From: Batkoa obscura
Taxonomy: Eukaryota; Entomophthoromycota; Entomophthoromycetes; Entomophthorales; Batkoaceae
Length of the DNA stretch: 64,000 nt
Assembly (NCBI GenBank): GCA_030770535.1
Contig: JASVEC010000071.1
Coordinates: 1 to 64,000, forward strand
Direction: 5' to 3'
Shown: one piece after another, positions 43,989-57,133 of the stretch
Layout: each line of letters opens with the position of its first letter
How positions within the stretch are numbered: the first letter of the stretch is position 1
The notes under the pieces: generated by a model
Databases searched by the model: none
Seen by the model: the letters and a program-made list of their open reading frames with translations, nothing else
Told to the model about the DNA's origin: nothing
Position numbers and translations under genes: made by a program

Positions 43989-44602
43989 GCAAATTTTGTT
44001 AATTTATTATTATTAAAGATAACTTATTTTTAAAACATTTTTATTATTGTTTTTTGTGTAATTATACATTTGTCCTTGTATTCTAGTCATTTTAAATTCT
44101 CAGATAATAAATTCATTAATAATTTAATATGCACTTAGTTTATAATATTAAACAATATCACTTACTTTTATTTCATTAAACTATTTTAAAATGTTTATTA
44201 CCTTTATATATTTATAATACACCTTTTAGCTTAATATTGATTATTATACCACTTATCACTTTGATTTATGCTTATTGAAAATAGATACTAATATTTTATT
44301 AAAAAATGCATTCAACTACTTCATTATTTGGACCTAATTTTTAATCGTATTAATCCAAGTTTCAATAATAATTAAAATATAACGAAAATTTAATTTAATA
44401 GTAATAGCTTATTAATTTTATTCAAAAGCTTAGTATAAAAAAGTACTGGTTTTAATAATAATGTATAAATAAAATTAATGCATTTTATCAAACTATTATA
44501 GGTAGAATAATATGTATATGTTATAAGCTTTGGGATAGTCAATTACAAAAGTATAAAAAGAGAATGGAGAATATAGAATAGAGAACTGATAATTAAATAA
44601 AA
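43989..44602. other. Intergenic region
   Basis: AT-rich; nothing recognised. Confidence 0.55.
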
Positions 44603-46667
44603 ATGAATCATCGAAATGATATCAATAAAAATAATATTAAGGTGTTAACTATAAAAGACGTTAAAGTGGGGAGTTCAAATATTGTAAGTTTATAGTATAT
44701 AGATACAATGATTAAGTAATATCTTTTAGAATCTTAAAGGTATGAACGTGTTTAATAATGATAATGCTAAATTAAATATTATATTAGGAAGAGTTATAAA
44801 TATAAATGATTGTAAACCACATACTACAAAAGATAGTAGATAAATAAAATAGTATTGATAACATTACTGATATTGATAACTTAGAAAATACATATGGATA
44901 TTATCAATTAATTTTAATCAAAGATGATATTGATATTATACCTATTAAAATATACTCTAAAGTTAAGTCAACTATAAAGGTAGTATAATATTTTATTATA
45001 TTATTTTAACTAGTTTATTTAATATTTATATTTAAGTTAGATGATTTAGTAGGAGTAATTCAAGCGAAATGTAAAGGAGTAGAAATGGATGAAATGGTAT
45101 TATACAATCCAAGTATTAATCATCCCTTTGGATTAAGTAAATGGCTAGAAATTGATCAAATATTATTCATGATTGGAAATATAAAGATATTAATTGAAGA
45201 TAATAATAACAATAAATTATTTAAAAAACCAATTGGTTATGATAATAAATTATTTAAAATTAATTATTTAAAATCAGTAAGAAGTCAAATCGGAAATCAA
45301 AAACAATATTTTGATGGTAAAATATTACTTGGGGTTGTAAATGTATTAATTAAATAATAAGATTATAATAAGATTAATATAATTGATTTTAATTTTATCA
45401 TAGATCATGGAAACTCAAATTATAAAAACAAAATATGGAAGTAGTAATAAACGAACAATAAAAGTAGTTGATCAAGAATTATCTACTGCTGAAATAACAT
45501 TATGGGGGGATTTAACTTTAATGGCCAACGATTGGGTCGTATTTGAAACAGGTAATATAAATAAGATAACATAGATAACATAAACAATACGAAATAACAT
45601 GAATGATATGAATAACATTATTTTGTTAGCTTTATTGATTACTCAACCAAATGTAGATGTATTTAGAGGAAATATTCAAATTAGTATTGGATTTAATTCA
45701 TTTATTGAAATTAATCCAAGTTGTATTAATAATCAAGTAAAATACAAATATAATAATATTATGTTATATTTATTAACTATTATACTAATAGTGGATTCGT
45801 GATCAAATGAATCATATTAACAATAACCAATCTAAATTACCAATGATTTATATTGGTAAATATTAATTTAATTTAATTTAATTTTATTATCAAGCTTGAT
45901 ATTGATCATTATTTAATTTAGAATTAGGACAAATAAAAAACATAAAAGATTTAAAATATCAATTAATAACCCTTGAAGCTCATCGTAATAAAAATATATT
46001 TGAATAGTATAAAACAATATTAACAGCTTAATAGAAATTGCTAAATTTAATATAAAGAGTATATTGTGTTGTTTGAATATTGATCAAGATAGTAATAAAA
46101 TTGTTTATTTTAAATGGTAATATAAATAATATTACTAATATAATATTAATATTTATTTATTATTTTTATTAGTGATAGTTGTAAAAATAGTGAATTATTT
46201 AAATTTGAAACAATAGTTTGTCATAAATGTAAAATCCCATTCAAATCCAATAATATCTATTTTTGGTTGAATAATGTATGTAGTTTAATTGATGAGAGTG
46301 GTATGTTAAATAAACTAGATATCACTAATGAAGCAGCAATAAAATTATTAAGCTGCACTGTAAGAATAATATACTATTAAATGTATTTAATAATATAATA
46401 AAAATATAATATTAGGCATCAGATTATGTATCAATGGGGATTAAAGATAGATATCAATTAAAAGTAAGATAATAGTAACAGTATAATAACAATAATAATC
46501 AAATAAATTAACAGTCGAATTTATTATTTGAAGAATTCAATTTTATTATTGAAGTAATCTAATAACAGCATTATGGTATATTCGTATTAACCTTTAATTA
46601 GGCTGGTTGTAATTGTACAATTTCCTACCCACAGTTGACCATAACTGATATCATTAAATTCAAGTAA
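44603..46667 (+). CDS. MEIOB: MEIOB-like meiotic OB-fold protein (RPA1-related), 13 exons
   Basis: Single-strand DNA-binding meiotic recombination factor, partner of SPATA22 in animals. The gene is split into 13 exons: 44603-44683, 44730-44835, 44885-44979, 45037-45336, 45404-45551, 45630-45736, 45792-45855, 45922-45984, 46035-46116, 46173-46359, 46416-46463, 46515-46553 and 46602-46667. They join in one frame to 461 residues (human MEIOB is ~440). Landmarks in order: N-terminal OB start NIILGRVININDCKPH; a second OB region with STAEITLWGDLTLMANDWVV; CCLNIDQDSNKIVYFKC; and a zinc ribbon C349-x2-C352 ... C365-x2-C368 inside the last OB fold. RPA1 is the alternative, but RPA1 is longer and lacks this N-terminal layout. 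Introns are 46-78 nt. Convergent with Tudor-SN, only 92 bp away. Confidence 0.8.
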
Positions 46668-46759
46668 GATTGAGCTATAAAATGCATAATTAAAAATAAA
46701 TCCTAATAAGCTTAATAAAAATATAAAGTATCTTTCTTTTATTAATATTAAATTTAATA

Positions 46760-49749
46760 CTATTCATCATCATCAGCAACTTCACCAAATTCCCACATAC
46801 CCAACTAAATAAAAAACAATAAATAAATAAATAAAAAAAATAATATAAATTTACCCTTTCTTTTTTCACATGTTCCTGAATGTTATTTAAAAATCCAATT
46901 TCATTTTCACGTACTCTTAAGTTCATTGGCAATTTTTCCTTCTTTTCAATAATAGCATAACCACTACGTAACATTTCCGCATTAATACTCTTTGGAAAAT
47001 TATAATGATCTCCCATATATAAACAAAGATGAGTTACTCCTGATGTTCTAGCTTCAATTGTTGCATTCAATTGTTTACCCTAATTTAGTTCAATTTAAAA
47101 TAAATAAGTATTAATTAAACTGCTTTTTATTTTATTATCCTTACCTCTACTAATTCTCTAAATACATTTAATGCTTCATTACCATAATCTTTATCTAAAG
47201 TAGGTACTTTCAAATAAGCTAATTTAGCTTCAATAGCTTGTGATTTGAGCTTAGTAAACTTATCTGGAATTGGACGTAAATTACTCAAAGGTACTAATTC
47301 CGAATTGCCATAATCAATATATAAAACTTCTGCTTTACCCCCTGAAATTCTCTTAACCTTGGCTCTATACCATTGATTATCTAAAGAAAATTTAGCAGAA
47401 CAAATCAAATTCACTTTAGGACTGAAGTTATTATTAGAAATAGGTGTTGAATGATGGATTGAAAATTCAGCCATCATTTTTTCTAATAATTCATTTCTTG
47501 ATTCACTATCTGTACATAAAATTTATTCCCATCAACGATTTCGGATACTACTAATTTCACTCTTTCAATTTTTTGAGATTTAAGTTTTTCAATATCTTCT
47601 TCTTCTTCTTCATAGTCCTCCTCCTTAATAGTAGTCCAAATTTTTAATTTTTTATTTCTTGCATTAGTTTCAGCTGCATATAATTGATTAGAATATGCAG
47701 ATTGATCAGCTGACACTTCAAAAATCGTTGCCAAACCATTCTCTAATAACCTGACCGCAAGATTTGTTTTATTAATAAACAAACTGCCAATAAATGCTCC
47801 ATTTTTATCTGTCCCTTCAATTTCCAATTCCACATCTCTTTGTAACGCTAAATTTTGTGCAAATTTCAAACCTTCTTCACCAAATGGCTCTGATTTTTCA
47901 TTCTCATTACGTGCTACTTTAGGTACTTTGATACCACTTAAAATAAAGGCAATTTTACAATTTTGTGATGGAACAAATAAACGGAATCGCGAGGCATTAG
48001 CGATATGTTCAACCACGGCAGAGATCTTTCCAGAACGTTGAAAAAAGGATAGAAATTGCTTTGCTTTTGCTAAAGATTCCGAAGCATCGGTAAATCTTAC
48101 TGTGGGTGGCTCTTTATTACTATAAACACCAATTTGTGCTTCTTTGGCTTTTTCTTCGGCTACCATTAAATCATCATAATTGCTTGCTCGATTATCATCT
48201 TCTTTTTTATGTCGAATGATAAAGGCGAGCCCTTTTTCTAATAACTGAACACCGAGGTTTTTATTATTAAATTGAACTGAAGCACATGCTTTTTCTTCAA
48301 AACCATCCGAAGCCGGTTTAATATAATCAATTTTAACTTTAACTTGCTTACCAATTAACAATTTTCTTAAATATTCTTTAGCTTGATAAGCATAGCCAGC
48401 TTCTTTTGAATCCTTAACCTTAGGTGCTCTAATACTAGAAAATTGAATTTTTTTTTCAATATTAGTATCCTTACTAATCACATGAATACTATCCCCATTA
48501 GCAATAAAACTAACAATACCCTCAAAATTATTGCCTTCTTTTTTACTAGTTTCATTAATTACATGTGATTTCCATAATTTTAGTCGTTTTTCTTTAGCTA
48601 ATTTTTCACATTTTCTTAAATTACTTGGCCCCCCGGTTACCATAGTTATAGTCCAATCTACTACTTTAGCCAACCCGTTGGATACTAAAGCTTCAGCAAT
48701 ATTACCAGCTGGATGTAAGATGGTACCACATAAAGTATTATTATTTAATCCTTCTAATATCACTTCAATATCTTTTTGAAGTAAACGAGACTCAATAAAA
48801 AATTTTGCCTTTAAAATTATAATAATTATCAAATTAAATTGTTTCATTTGATTAATAATAATGAACTTACTTCTTCAGCAAAAGGCTCAATAGTATCTGG
48901 TTGACCATTGGTACCTTTGCGAATAGCTGGTGCCTTAATACCAGAAATTTGAAACAATAATGCTTGTTGAATAAATTCATTAGAATTTTCTTCATCTGGT
49001 AAAGTAACGTATAATTTTAATAAAGTAGCATCAAAAGTTTGTTCAATAAAAGCTAAAAATCAAGTATTAATTTTTATCATTATTTAGACAAATAATGATA
49101 TTTTTACCCTTTAGCTTCTTCCCTTTGAATTTATTTAACAATACACGACTATCTTCTGGGAAGTTAGTATTAACTGTAACAGACTAAAAAACAAACTTTT
49201 ATTAGTACTTCCTCTTTTACATTTTATTTAAAATATTTTTACCTTTCCTTCAGTATTCCATTTTCCTAACTGCTGGTCTTTAGCATTTTGTTGTTTTGAA
49301 GTTAATATTTCCATTAATTTAGTATCTTCTTCATTAAATTTGGTATTTTCTTTAATATAACACCAACCAAATTCTACCATTTTAATGGATATATCTTCAT
49401 CCCCAAGGAATATGCTACCATATTCTCGCCCCCCAGTGGACACAAAGGTGACTTTAAATTGAACAGATTTACCAGCCACAAGTTTTCGAAGGAAATTTCG
49501 GGATTCAAAGGAGTACCTCTATATATGAAAGAAATAAGTAATTCATTTATTATATTATTAATAACCTCTAGAGCCTACCTCTTCCTCAATGCCTTTTTTA
49601 AAATTAGGTAATCTAGGAGCCGTTACAAAATTTAATGTTAACATCCTTTCCGGTGGTGGTTGATTATTTTTTGGACTACCACGTAAAATTACGGTATCCC
49701 CTGAAACAACGGATTTCACTATTCCATGCATAAGTTTAGCTTGATTCAT
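46760..49749 (-). CDS. SND1: Tudor-SN (SND1/p100), with one apparent frameshift
   Basis: Staphylococcal-nuclease-domain protein that acts in RNA processing, RISC and splicing. Exons: 49749-49579, 49518-49243, 49183-49108, 49052-48871, 48808-47145, 47079-46855 and 46804-46760. It encodes about 879 residues: four SN-like domains, then a Tudor domain (QWYRAKVKRI, VLYIDYGNSELVP), then the C-terminal SN half (GDHYNFPKSINAEMLRSGYA, LGMWEFGEV). The large exon is one base short of a whole frame. Frame is lost after KFYV(Q) near 47510-47520, and conserved sequence resumes as DSESRNELLEKMM in another frame. No intron explains it, because the FYVQ motif is conserved. Either an assembly error or a real lesion. 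Start chosen at the first ATG, 49749. Confidence 0.93.
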
Positions 49750-50370
49750 TTTTGTATCGCTATTTTTCTTCTTTTTGATAGTATTACTGCTATTGAGCGT
49801 CAATTGTTGATTGTTATGCAAATATTTCTATTTTGTTGTAAAAATAAAAGTGTTATTATGGATGTGTTTGTAGATATGCTTTTGCTTTTTTGATTTTTAT
49901 ATTGATGGTGGAATCTATACCTCGAGTGATTGGTTCCTTTGGTTTCTGATACATTTTAGATAATGATTGGTGAAAAGAACTCAAAGCCATTGGATGAAGT
50001 AGATAAAAATTGAATATCAACAAATCAAGAATTTAAAGTATGTTAAAAACAAATTTTATTGGCTGAAACCAGCAGATGCGTTCTTCAAAGAATTTTTTTC
50101 AAGTTTTTTAAGTAGTGACTATGCACAAGCTTAAACTCAGTCTCCAATAGAAGGGAGTTGAATGATTGGATAGAAGGTTAATAACCATCCAACCTCAGGT
50201 GGGTAAATATGGGAGCAAAAGGATAATAAGGAATAGAATCCAACGATAAATTGTTACTTGAATTAAAATAACTTTCAAAATTTTTTATTCTCTTTATTGC
50301 ACTTTAACGAAACAGCAGCAAAATAAAATCAAAAGCAAACTCCAATCGTTATAAAAAAATACCAAACGCA
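49750..50370. other. Divergent promoter region of SND1 and Ies2
   Basis: Intergenic, no gene. It must serve both flanking genes. TTATAAAAAAAT at 50349 is too near the Ies2 ATG to be a clear TATA box. Confidence 0.55.
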
Positions 50371-51222
50371 ATGTCCAGCTCTCCTTCCTCATTGACTGAA
50401 GTAGAAACCAAATCCAATGCTCAAGATGATGAATTTTATAGTTCGCCACCCATGGAGCAAGAAGACAATGAAGATTACTACGAAGAAAAACAGATGACTA
50501 CACGCTCAAAATCGAAATCTAAGACTACCAAATCTAATAACAGTAAATCGAAACGTAGCAAACCAAGTAAAAAGAAAAAAGAAGTAATACCTGAAAGTGA
50601 AGATGAGAGTGAAGAAGAAGTGATTCGGCCAAGTAGTAGTCGCCGAAGTAAACCAAAAATAGTCGAACCTTTGTCTGAAGAAGAAGAGGAAGAAGAATTT
50701 ATGGAAGCTAGTGTGTCTATGAATAAAAATCAACTAACTCGTCGACAAAAAGCAAAATATTTAGATGAATATGACGAAGAATTATTGGAATTAAAACCAG
50801 AAAATAAAAAAAAAGTATTATCAGTAGAAGAAGCAGCACTCAAAAGATATGAAACGGCACGAAAAAGAAAACATCAATCTCAACAAAAACAAGAGAGAGA
50901 TAAATTAGATACAATCAATAGATTGTTAAAGAAACAAGCGAATAAAAAATCAAAAAGTGATAATAAAGAAGTTAATGAGAAAGTAGAAGATAAAGTGAAT
51001 AAAGATTGTATTTCATTTAGAATTGATAAAGAAGGTAATAAAACTTTATCATTTCCGGAAGAACAAGTGGGATTACTTGATAGGTTTAAGGAAACTCCAG
51101 TAGTAAAAGAAAAATTAAAGTGTGAAGTTAAAGATTGTAATTTACCTAAAAAATATTGTGATCCAAAAACAAAAAAATTAAGCTGTGGTTTAGAGCATTA
51201 TAAATTATTGAAAGCAGTTTAA
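50371..51222 (+). CDS. IES2: INO80 chromatin-remodelling subunit Ies2 / INO80B
   Basis: A 283-residue nuclear protein, single exon. The N-terminal ~120 residues are low complexity with Lys/Ser and Glu tracts. The PAPA-1/Ies2 conserved region spans ~120-195: LTRRQKAKYLDEYDEELLEL, then EEAALKRYETARKRK and LDTINRLLKKQ. The C-terminal ~35 residues form a HIT-type zinc-finger-like end (CEVKDC, KKYCDPKTKKLSC, LEHYKLL). The order matches INO80B. It activates the Ino80 ATPase in the complex. Convergent with SRRM1. Confidence 0.88.
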   Translation: MSSSPSSLTEVETKSNAQDDEFYSSPPMEQEDNEDYYEEKQMTTRSKSKSKTTKSNNSKSKRSKPSKKKKEVIPESEDESEEEVIRPSSSRRSKPKIVEPLSEEEEEEEFMEASVSMNKNQLTRRQKAKYLDEYDEELLELKPENKKKVLSVEEAALKRYETARKRKHQSQQKQERDKLDTINRLLKKQANKKSKSDNKEVNEKVEDKVNKDCISFRIDKEGNKTLSFPEEQVGLLDRFKETPVVKEKLKCEVKDCNLPKKYCDPKTKKLSCGLEHYKLLKAV

Positions 51223-51400
51223 AGGAATTTATCTTTGAGTGATAACTCCACAGTTTTATTACAATTTATTTTTATTTTTCATAAGATTAAAGTTCATTCT
51301 ATTTACTTTTTATTCTTTTTTGTTTTTTATTTTACTGTTATTATTCGATATAAAAATCTAAATATTAAAACAAAAAATAATCAAGAAAATTACTCAATCT

Positions 51401-52711
51401 TTAATCCTTAGACTCATGTTCATGATCCTCCTTATTTTTTCCACTCTCTCTATCACCACGGCGTTCGTAACCTTCTTTACTTTTCTCCCCATCTCTCTCA
51501 CGACGTTCATAACGCTCTTTACTTCTCTCACCATCTCTACCATTATCTCTCTCGCGACGTCTATTTGAAGCATAGTAATCATCACGTCTAGAACGACGAT
51601 TCGAATAAGGGGAAGGGGATCTTCTAGAACTTCTTTCTTTTGAACGATAACGTTTAGGTGATGGGGATCTTCTAGTGTTCCTTTCTTTTGAACGATTATG
51701 TGGCGATGGCGATCTTGAAATTTGTCGACGATAGCGATCGGTTCTTGAATATCTAGAGCTGCTATCATGGACTCTTTCTCGCTCTCGATGGTTTTCTCTA
51801 CGATAGTTTTCGGGATCCTATTGAAATTAGGATGTTATTCCTGAAATCAAAATAATGAGGGTTTGTTTTGAACTTACTCTATGATGATAATGTTCTAAAG
51901 ATTCTCTAACATAATCTTTTTCTTTTTCCATTTCTTTATGAACTCTTTTTAACATTTCTTCTTCTTCTTTCTATCATAAATATAGACTATTAAAAACTTT
52001 ATCCAACTTCAACTCACTATTTACCTTTTTATTTAAAATCTCTTGTTTTTTCTCTTCAATAAACTTTTGTGGAATACCATTTGGAGATTCCTGAGCACTT
52101 AATAGAAGTTCCCATAACTCTTTCATAAAAGTGGCTGCATTTTGTTCCAAAAAACCAGTAATATTAATTTGACTACGTTTTGGATCAACTTTCTTTATTG
52201 ATTCAAATTATCTCGATTAGTATTATTTAAAACTAAAAAATCAAAAGCTTACTTCTTCTTCTAATAAACCAAAGATAAAACCAATAACCACTTCATCTTC
52301 AAAACCAAGAATTTCAGTTACTCTTTTAGAGATCCATGATTTTATTACTGTCATCTCCACCTTTTTCATTTCCACCTGAATAGTTGTCCAAAGTATTTGT
52401 AAGTGAGTGTATTATAAAATTACATATAAAAACTGAGTGTTTTAGTTAAAGTTTAATATGGCCATTTTGATTGAATATTAATTATTCAATTTGTATTGAA
52501 AATTCAAGTTCATAATAGTATTAAACGTGATCAGTTTAAATTTAAATTTTACCTTTTTTTCAAAACATTTTGGAAACTTCATGGTTTTTAATAATCGCTT
52601 CTCTTTATCTGAAAATCGTGAGTCTTGTGTTGTACTCGTACCCTATTATTTGTTAATGTTTTATTGTATTCTCTTGGTCTATTTTACTCTAAAAAATCCT
52701 GCGTCACCCAT
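51401..52711 (-). CDS. SRRM1: PWI/SR splicing factor SRRM1 (SRm160), with one apparent frameshift
   Basis: Splicing coactivator. Exons: 52711-52688 (eight codons, MGDAGFFR), 52642-52553, 52375-52253, 52193-52025, 51970-51878 and 51817-51401; about 304 residues. The first exons read GTSTTQDSRFSDKEK and SWISKRVTEILGFEDEV, near-identical in layout to SRRM1. The PWI domain continues with INITGFLEQ and FMKELWELLLSAQE. The last exon is a ~138-residue RS domain with RRSPSP repeats. Exon 4 has one extra base, in a run of five A between EQ and NAATF, which breaks the PWI frame if real. Most introns are 45-60 nt, but intron 2 is 177 nt. Confidence 0.92.
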
Positions 52712-54190
52712 CTTGCTCAGTATATTTTCTTATAAAAAGATAAAATTAAGAAAATTTGATTTTTGATGTTTTAATTATTAGCTTGAAATTCCTTTGTATA
52801 ATTGTAACAAATTAGCTTTAAAATTTGCAATTTTTTCAAATTTATTTTGAAACTGATTTTTTACTAAATTCTTATTTTAAGACCTTGAATCATATTAAAT
52901 AATATTTATTTATATAAATATAGCAACTAGTATTAAATCGGATATCAGATAGCATTTTGAATTTATCAATATTTATAAGCTCTTATTTTTTGGGGATAGA
53001 AGTTGATCCTGATCTTAACGCATACTATTTGATTTAAAAGAATAGGTTACTTATAAATATTCACAAGGTTTTATACATAATAAAAAATAAAACTATAAGT
53101 AGAGTCATACACCTTTTTGCAAAATTTTTCTGGAATGTATGATCCAAAAAAGGGTTATACGTGACTCGATCGTTTTGAAAAAAGGCTTAATATTTCTAGC
53201 ATCCATTAATAAACTAGATTCAAAAATAGTATTGGTTAAGTTATAATAAACAGGCATAGTAAAATATTATGAAGTACCACATATAAAACAACTAAAACAG
53301 CTGCTTCAAGGTATAGTGTGAGTATGTTTTTTTGACTTCATCACTTTTTCTATCTTTTAAGTGCTATTTGAGCAGAAAGATCGTTAATAAAATTCTTAAA
53401 CACAAAAACATATTCCCATATAGAGAGTTCACCATTGAAATAGGTGTAAACTTTAAACATTTTAAAATTATCCATCTTCCTACATAAATATAGAAGAACG
53501 ACAAGAGTACTAAGGCTTAGAATTATTGGACTATCAGAATAGCTGTAGTTTTTATAAAGGTTTAGACAAAAATTTAGAAATAATTAAAATAAGTTGAGAT
53601 TAAAACCATATATAGGAACCGAAGAAATGGAGTCAAATATATATTTATCAAATATATATATATATTAAGGCTAATTATCTTTATCTATTTTTGCATCTTT
53701 TTATATACTTTTTCCTAACATTCTCATAAATAATCAAATGATGATTTATTAAGGTTTGGTCGCCTATGAGTGCCCAAAAGATATACTTAAATAGTTAAAC
53801 CAAGCTACCATTTATTTTTTCGATCTATTTTTAAACATACGTGCCTAAAGCAGAGTTTACTATAATCAACAACTATCAAGAAGATTTTGATCGGGAAAGA
53901 AGTATATGAACTGGAAGACTATAAAATAAAAACTATCAGCAGTAACTATCGTATATTAACCATAGTACTCCTCATCTAGAGACTTTCCTTTGTATTTATG
54001 CTGGTTAAATATCGCTTTTTAGGTTAGCTTTAGTATCATAAACTTCTTGTGATCATTTATAAGATGTGTCTGAAATAATAGATTTCGTAGTATTTATTAT
54101 ATACCTCTTTCTTTTGATTAATTAAAATTAGAAAAAAGTAAATCTTAACTTGAAACTAACTATATTTGTTAACGTTTTTAAATTGATATT
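52712..54190. other. Intergenic region with one MITE
   Basis: No gene seen. A MITE lies at 53314-53422. The open frame at 52527-52766 on the plus strand is antisense to SRRM1. Confidence 0.6.
53314..53422 (+). mobile_element. MITE copy, GGGGATG family
   Basis: From GTGAGTATGTTTTTTTGACT to ATATTCCCATATAG; core AAGTGCTATTTGAGCAGAAA. Confidence 0.8.
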
Positions 54191-54436
54191 ATGAAGGGTT
54201 TTCAATTATCTGTGACTTTTTTTGATAAAGTACTATCAAATAACAGTATAATATATGAAAAGATAAGAACAAAAGGGAAGATTAGAAGAATAAAATCCAA
54301 AACAACAAAAAAAGCAATTAAATACACATTTGATGAACGTTATTCATTTTCGGGAGAAGGGGGATCTGAGTCCATGTACAGTAATACCATGATCATAAAG
54401 TTATACATATATACCATAAAAACAAAAAGAGCGTAA
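54191..54436 (+). CDS. Small protein, probable third member of the local family
   Basis: An 81-residue basic single-exon protein. N-terminal block FQLSVTFFDK (residues 4-13) aligns with VQGYVIFQDK and IQGRVTLDK of the proteins at 18347 and 3805. The C-terminal FDERYSFSG ... YSNTMIIKLYI resembles FEDLLNKGYS ... YSTITVSL of the 89-residue protein more loosely. No other domain. Most diverged member; membership is an inference from short blocks. A MITE lies 135 bp downstream. Confidence 0.45.
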   Translation: MKGFQLSVTFFDKVLSNNSIIYEKIRTKGKIRRIKSKTTKKAIKYTFDERYSFSGEGGSESMYSNTMIIKLYIYTIKTKRA

Positions 54437-55693
54437 AGTGTGTCTGATTTAATTTCTTCATAAATGAACCCTAATAAACACTAATATATACAGACTGTTA
54501 CAAAACAAGACAGATAAGATACATTAATGGTAAAGTTTCTACTTTTTGTATATTGACAAAAAAGGGAATCATATGGATGTTTTTTTGGTTTCATCACTTT
54601 TTCCATTTCTTAAGTGCTATTTAAATGGAAAAATTATTCGAAAAATTATTAAATAAAAAAATATATCCACATATTAATACCTAAAATTGCTAATCATCAA
54701 AGTAGGTAAAGTTTTATAAATATATAATTAAAGCTTGGAAACAGGCTGAAAAATAGAGTATTAAATTACATGTAGGTGTTGAAGAGACCTGATCGCTTAT
54801 TTATACCATTGTCTAAATAAAAATAAACTTATAGCTTTATTTTTATTCTTCTTATGTATTCTCATCTCAGTTCCAACATTGCTCTTTTAAATTTCCCTTT
54901 ATTAATTTAGTTCCATAATGGGACAATAATTCACCAGAGTTTGACCATTTTTAAGGACTAAAAGGGGCCATCAATGACTTGAAATCAGATTGTCAAATAT
55001 TTCTTGGACCTCAGGTTCTTATCAATAAATACTTCTTATTTTTAATGTTCTTACTCGTTTATAGATATTGTTTCAATTCAAGAATGTTTCTTCACAAATA
55101 AACCCATTATTAGCCCTCTAGTTTAGTATGTATTTTTAAAAACAAAACTCTACATTTTAGAGGTAACATTACAAATTTTATAAAAGATTCAATTTATTTC
55201 ATTGTACTTGACGGCCATGTATCTTATTAATTTTAAATCGACCTCAAATAAAAGTGAAATGATTGATTTAACAAAAAATATAAATTATCATTGTTGTTTG
55301 TTGACTTCAGTTTTATTCTATACCTTACATAGGTCCCTTAAGGACATTGTTTTGCGTCTTTTTGACTACAGCTTATTGTTATAACTTCAAGTGCTTTATT
55401 GTGTTGCCATTTGGATATACATACTCTGTTTTAAGGCTTTAATTTTCATAAAAAAGAAGGATTATTTGTCGCTCGTTTACTAAAATGTGGATTTTTGAAT
55501 CGATTTTACAAATTGATAGAAACATATTTCAAGAATAACTAAAAAACCTTTATTAACTACCTATTTTTAACTTCAAGAACAATTTAAACCAAAAAAGTAG
55601 TTAACTTTAACTAAATATAGTAAAATCAAAATAACTAAAACACCCAATAAATATATAGATATTTATTATAACATTGACTCTACTTCACTTCCT
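54437..55693. other. Intergenic region with one MITE
   Basis: A MITE lies at 54571-54675. The 60-codon frame at 55202 has no gene-like support. Confidence 0.6.
54571..54675 (+). mobile_element. MITE copy, GGGGATG family
   Basis: From ATATGGATGTTTTTTTGG to ATATATCCACATAT; core AAGTGCTATTTAAATGG. Confidence 0.8.

Positions 55694-57133
<1,440 letters not shown>

Noticed and set aside
45599-45802. 67-codon frame inside the MEIOB gene
   Set aside because: It spans an exon and two introns of the spliced gene; only its middle part is real exon 6.
51394-51768. 124-codon minus-strand frame over the SRRM1 RS domain
   Set aside because: It is another frame of the RS-coding exon. The SRRM1 frame reads clean SR repeats and joins the PWI exons.
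55202-55384. 60-codon frame between a MITE and homocitrate synthase
   Set aside because: No recognisable sequence features; it probably arises by chance.
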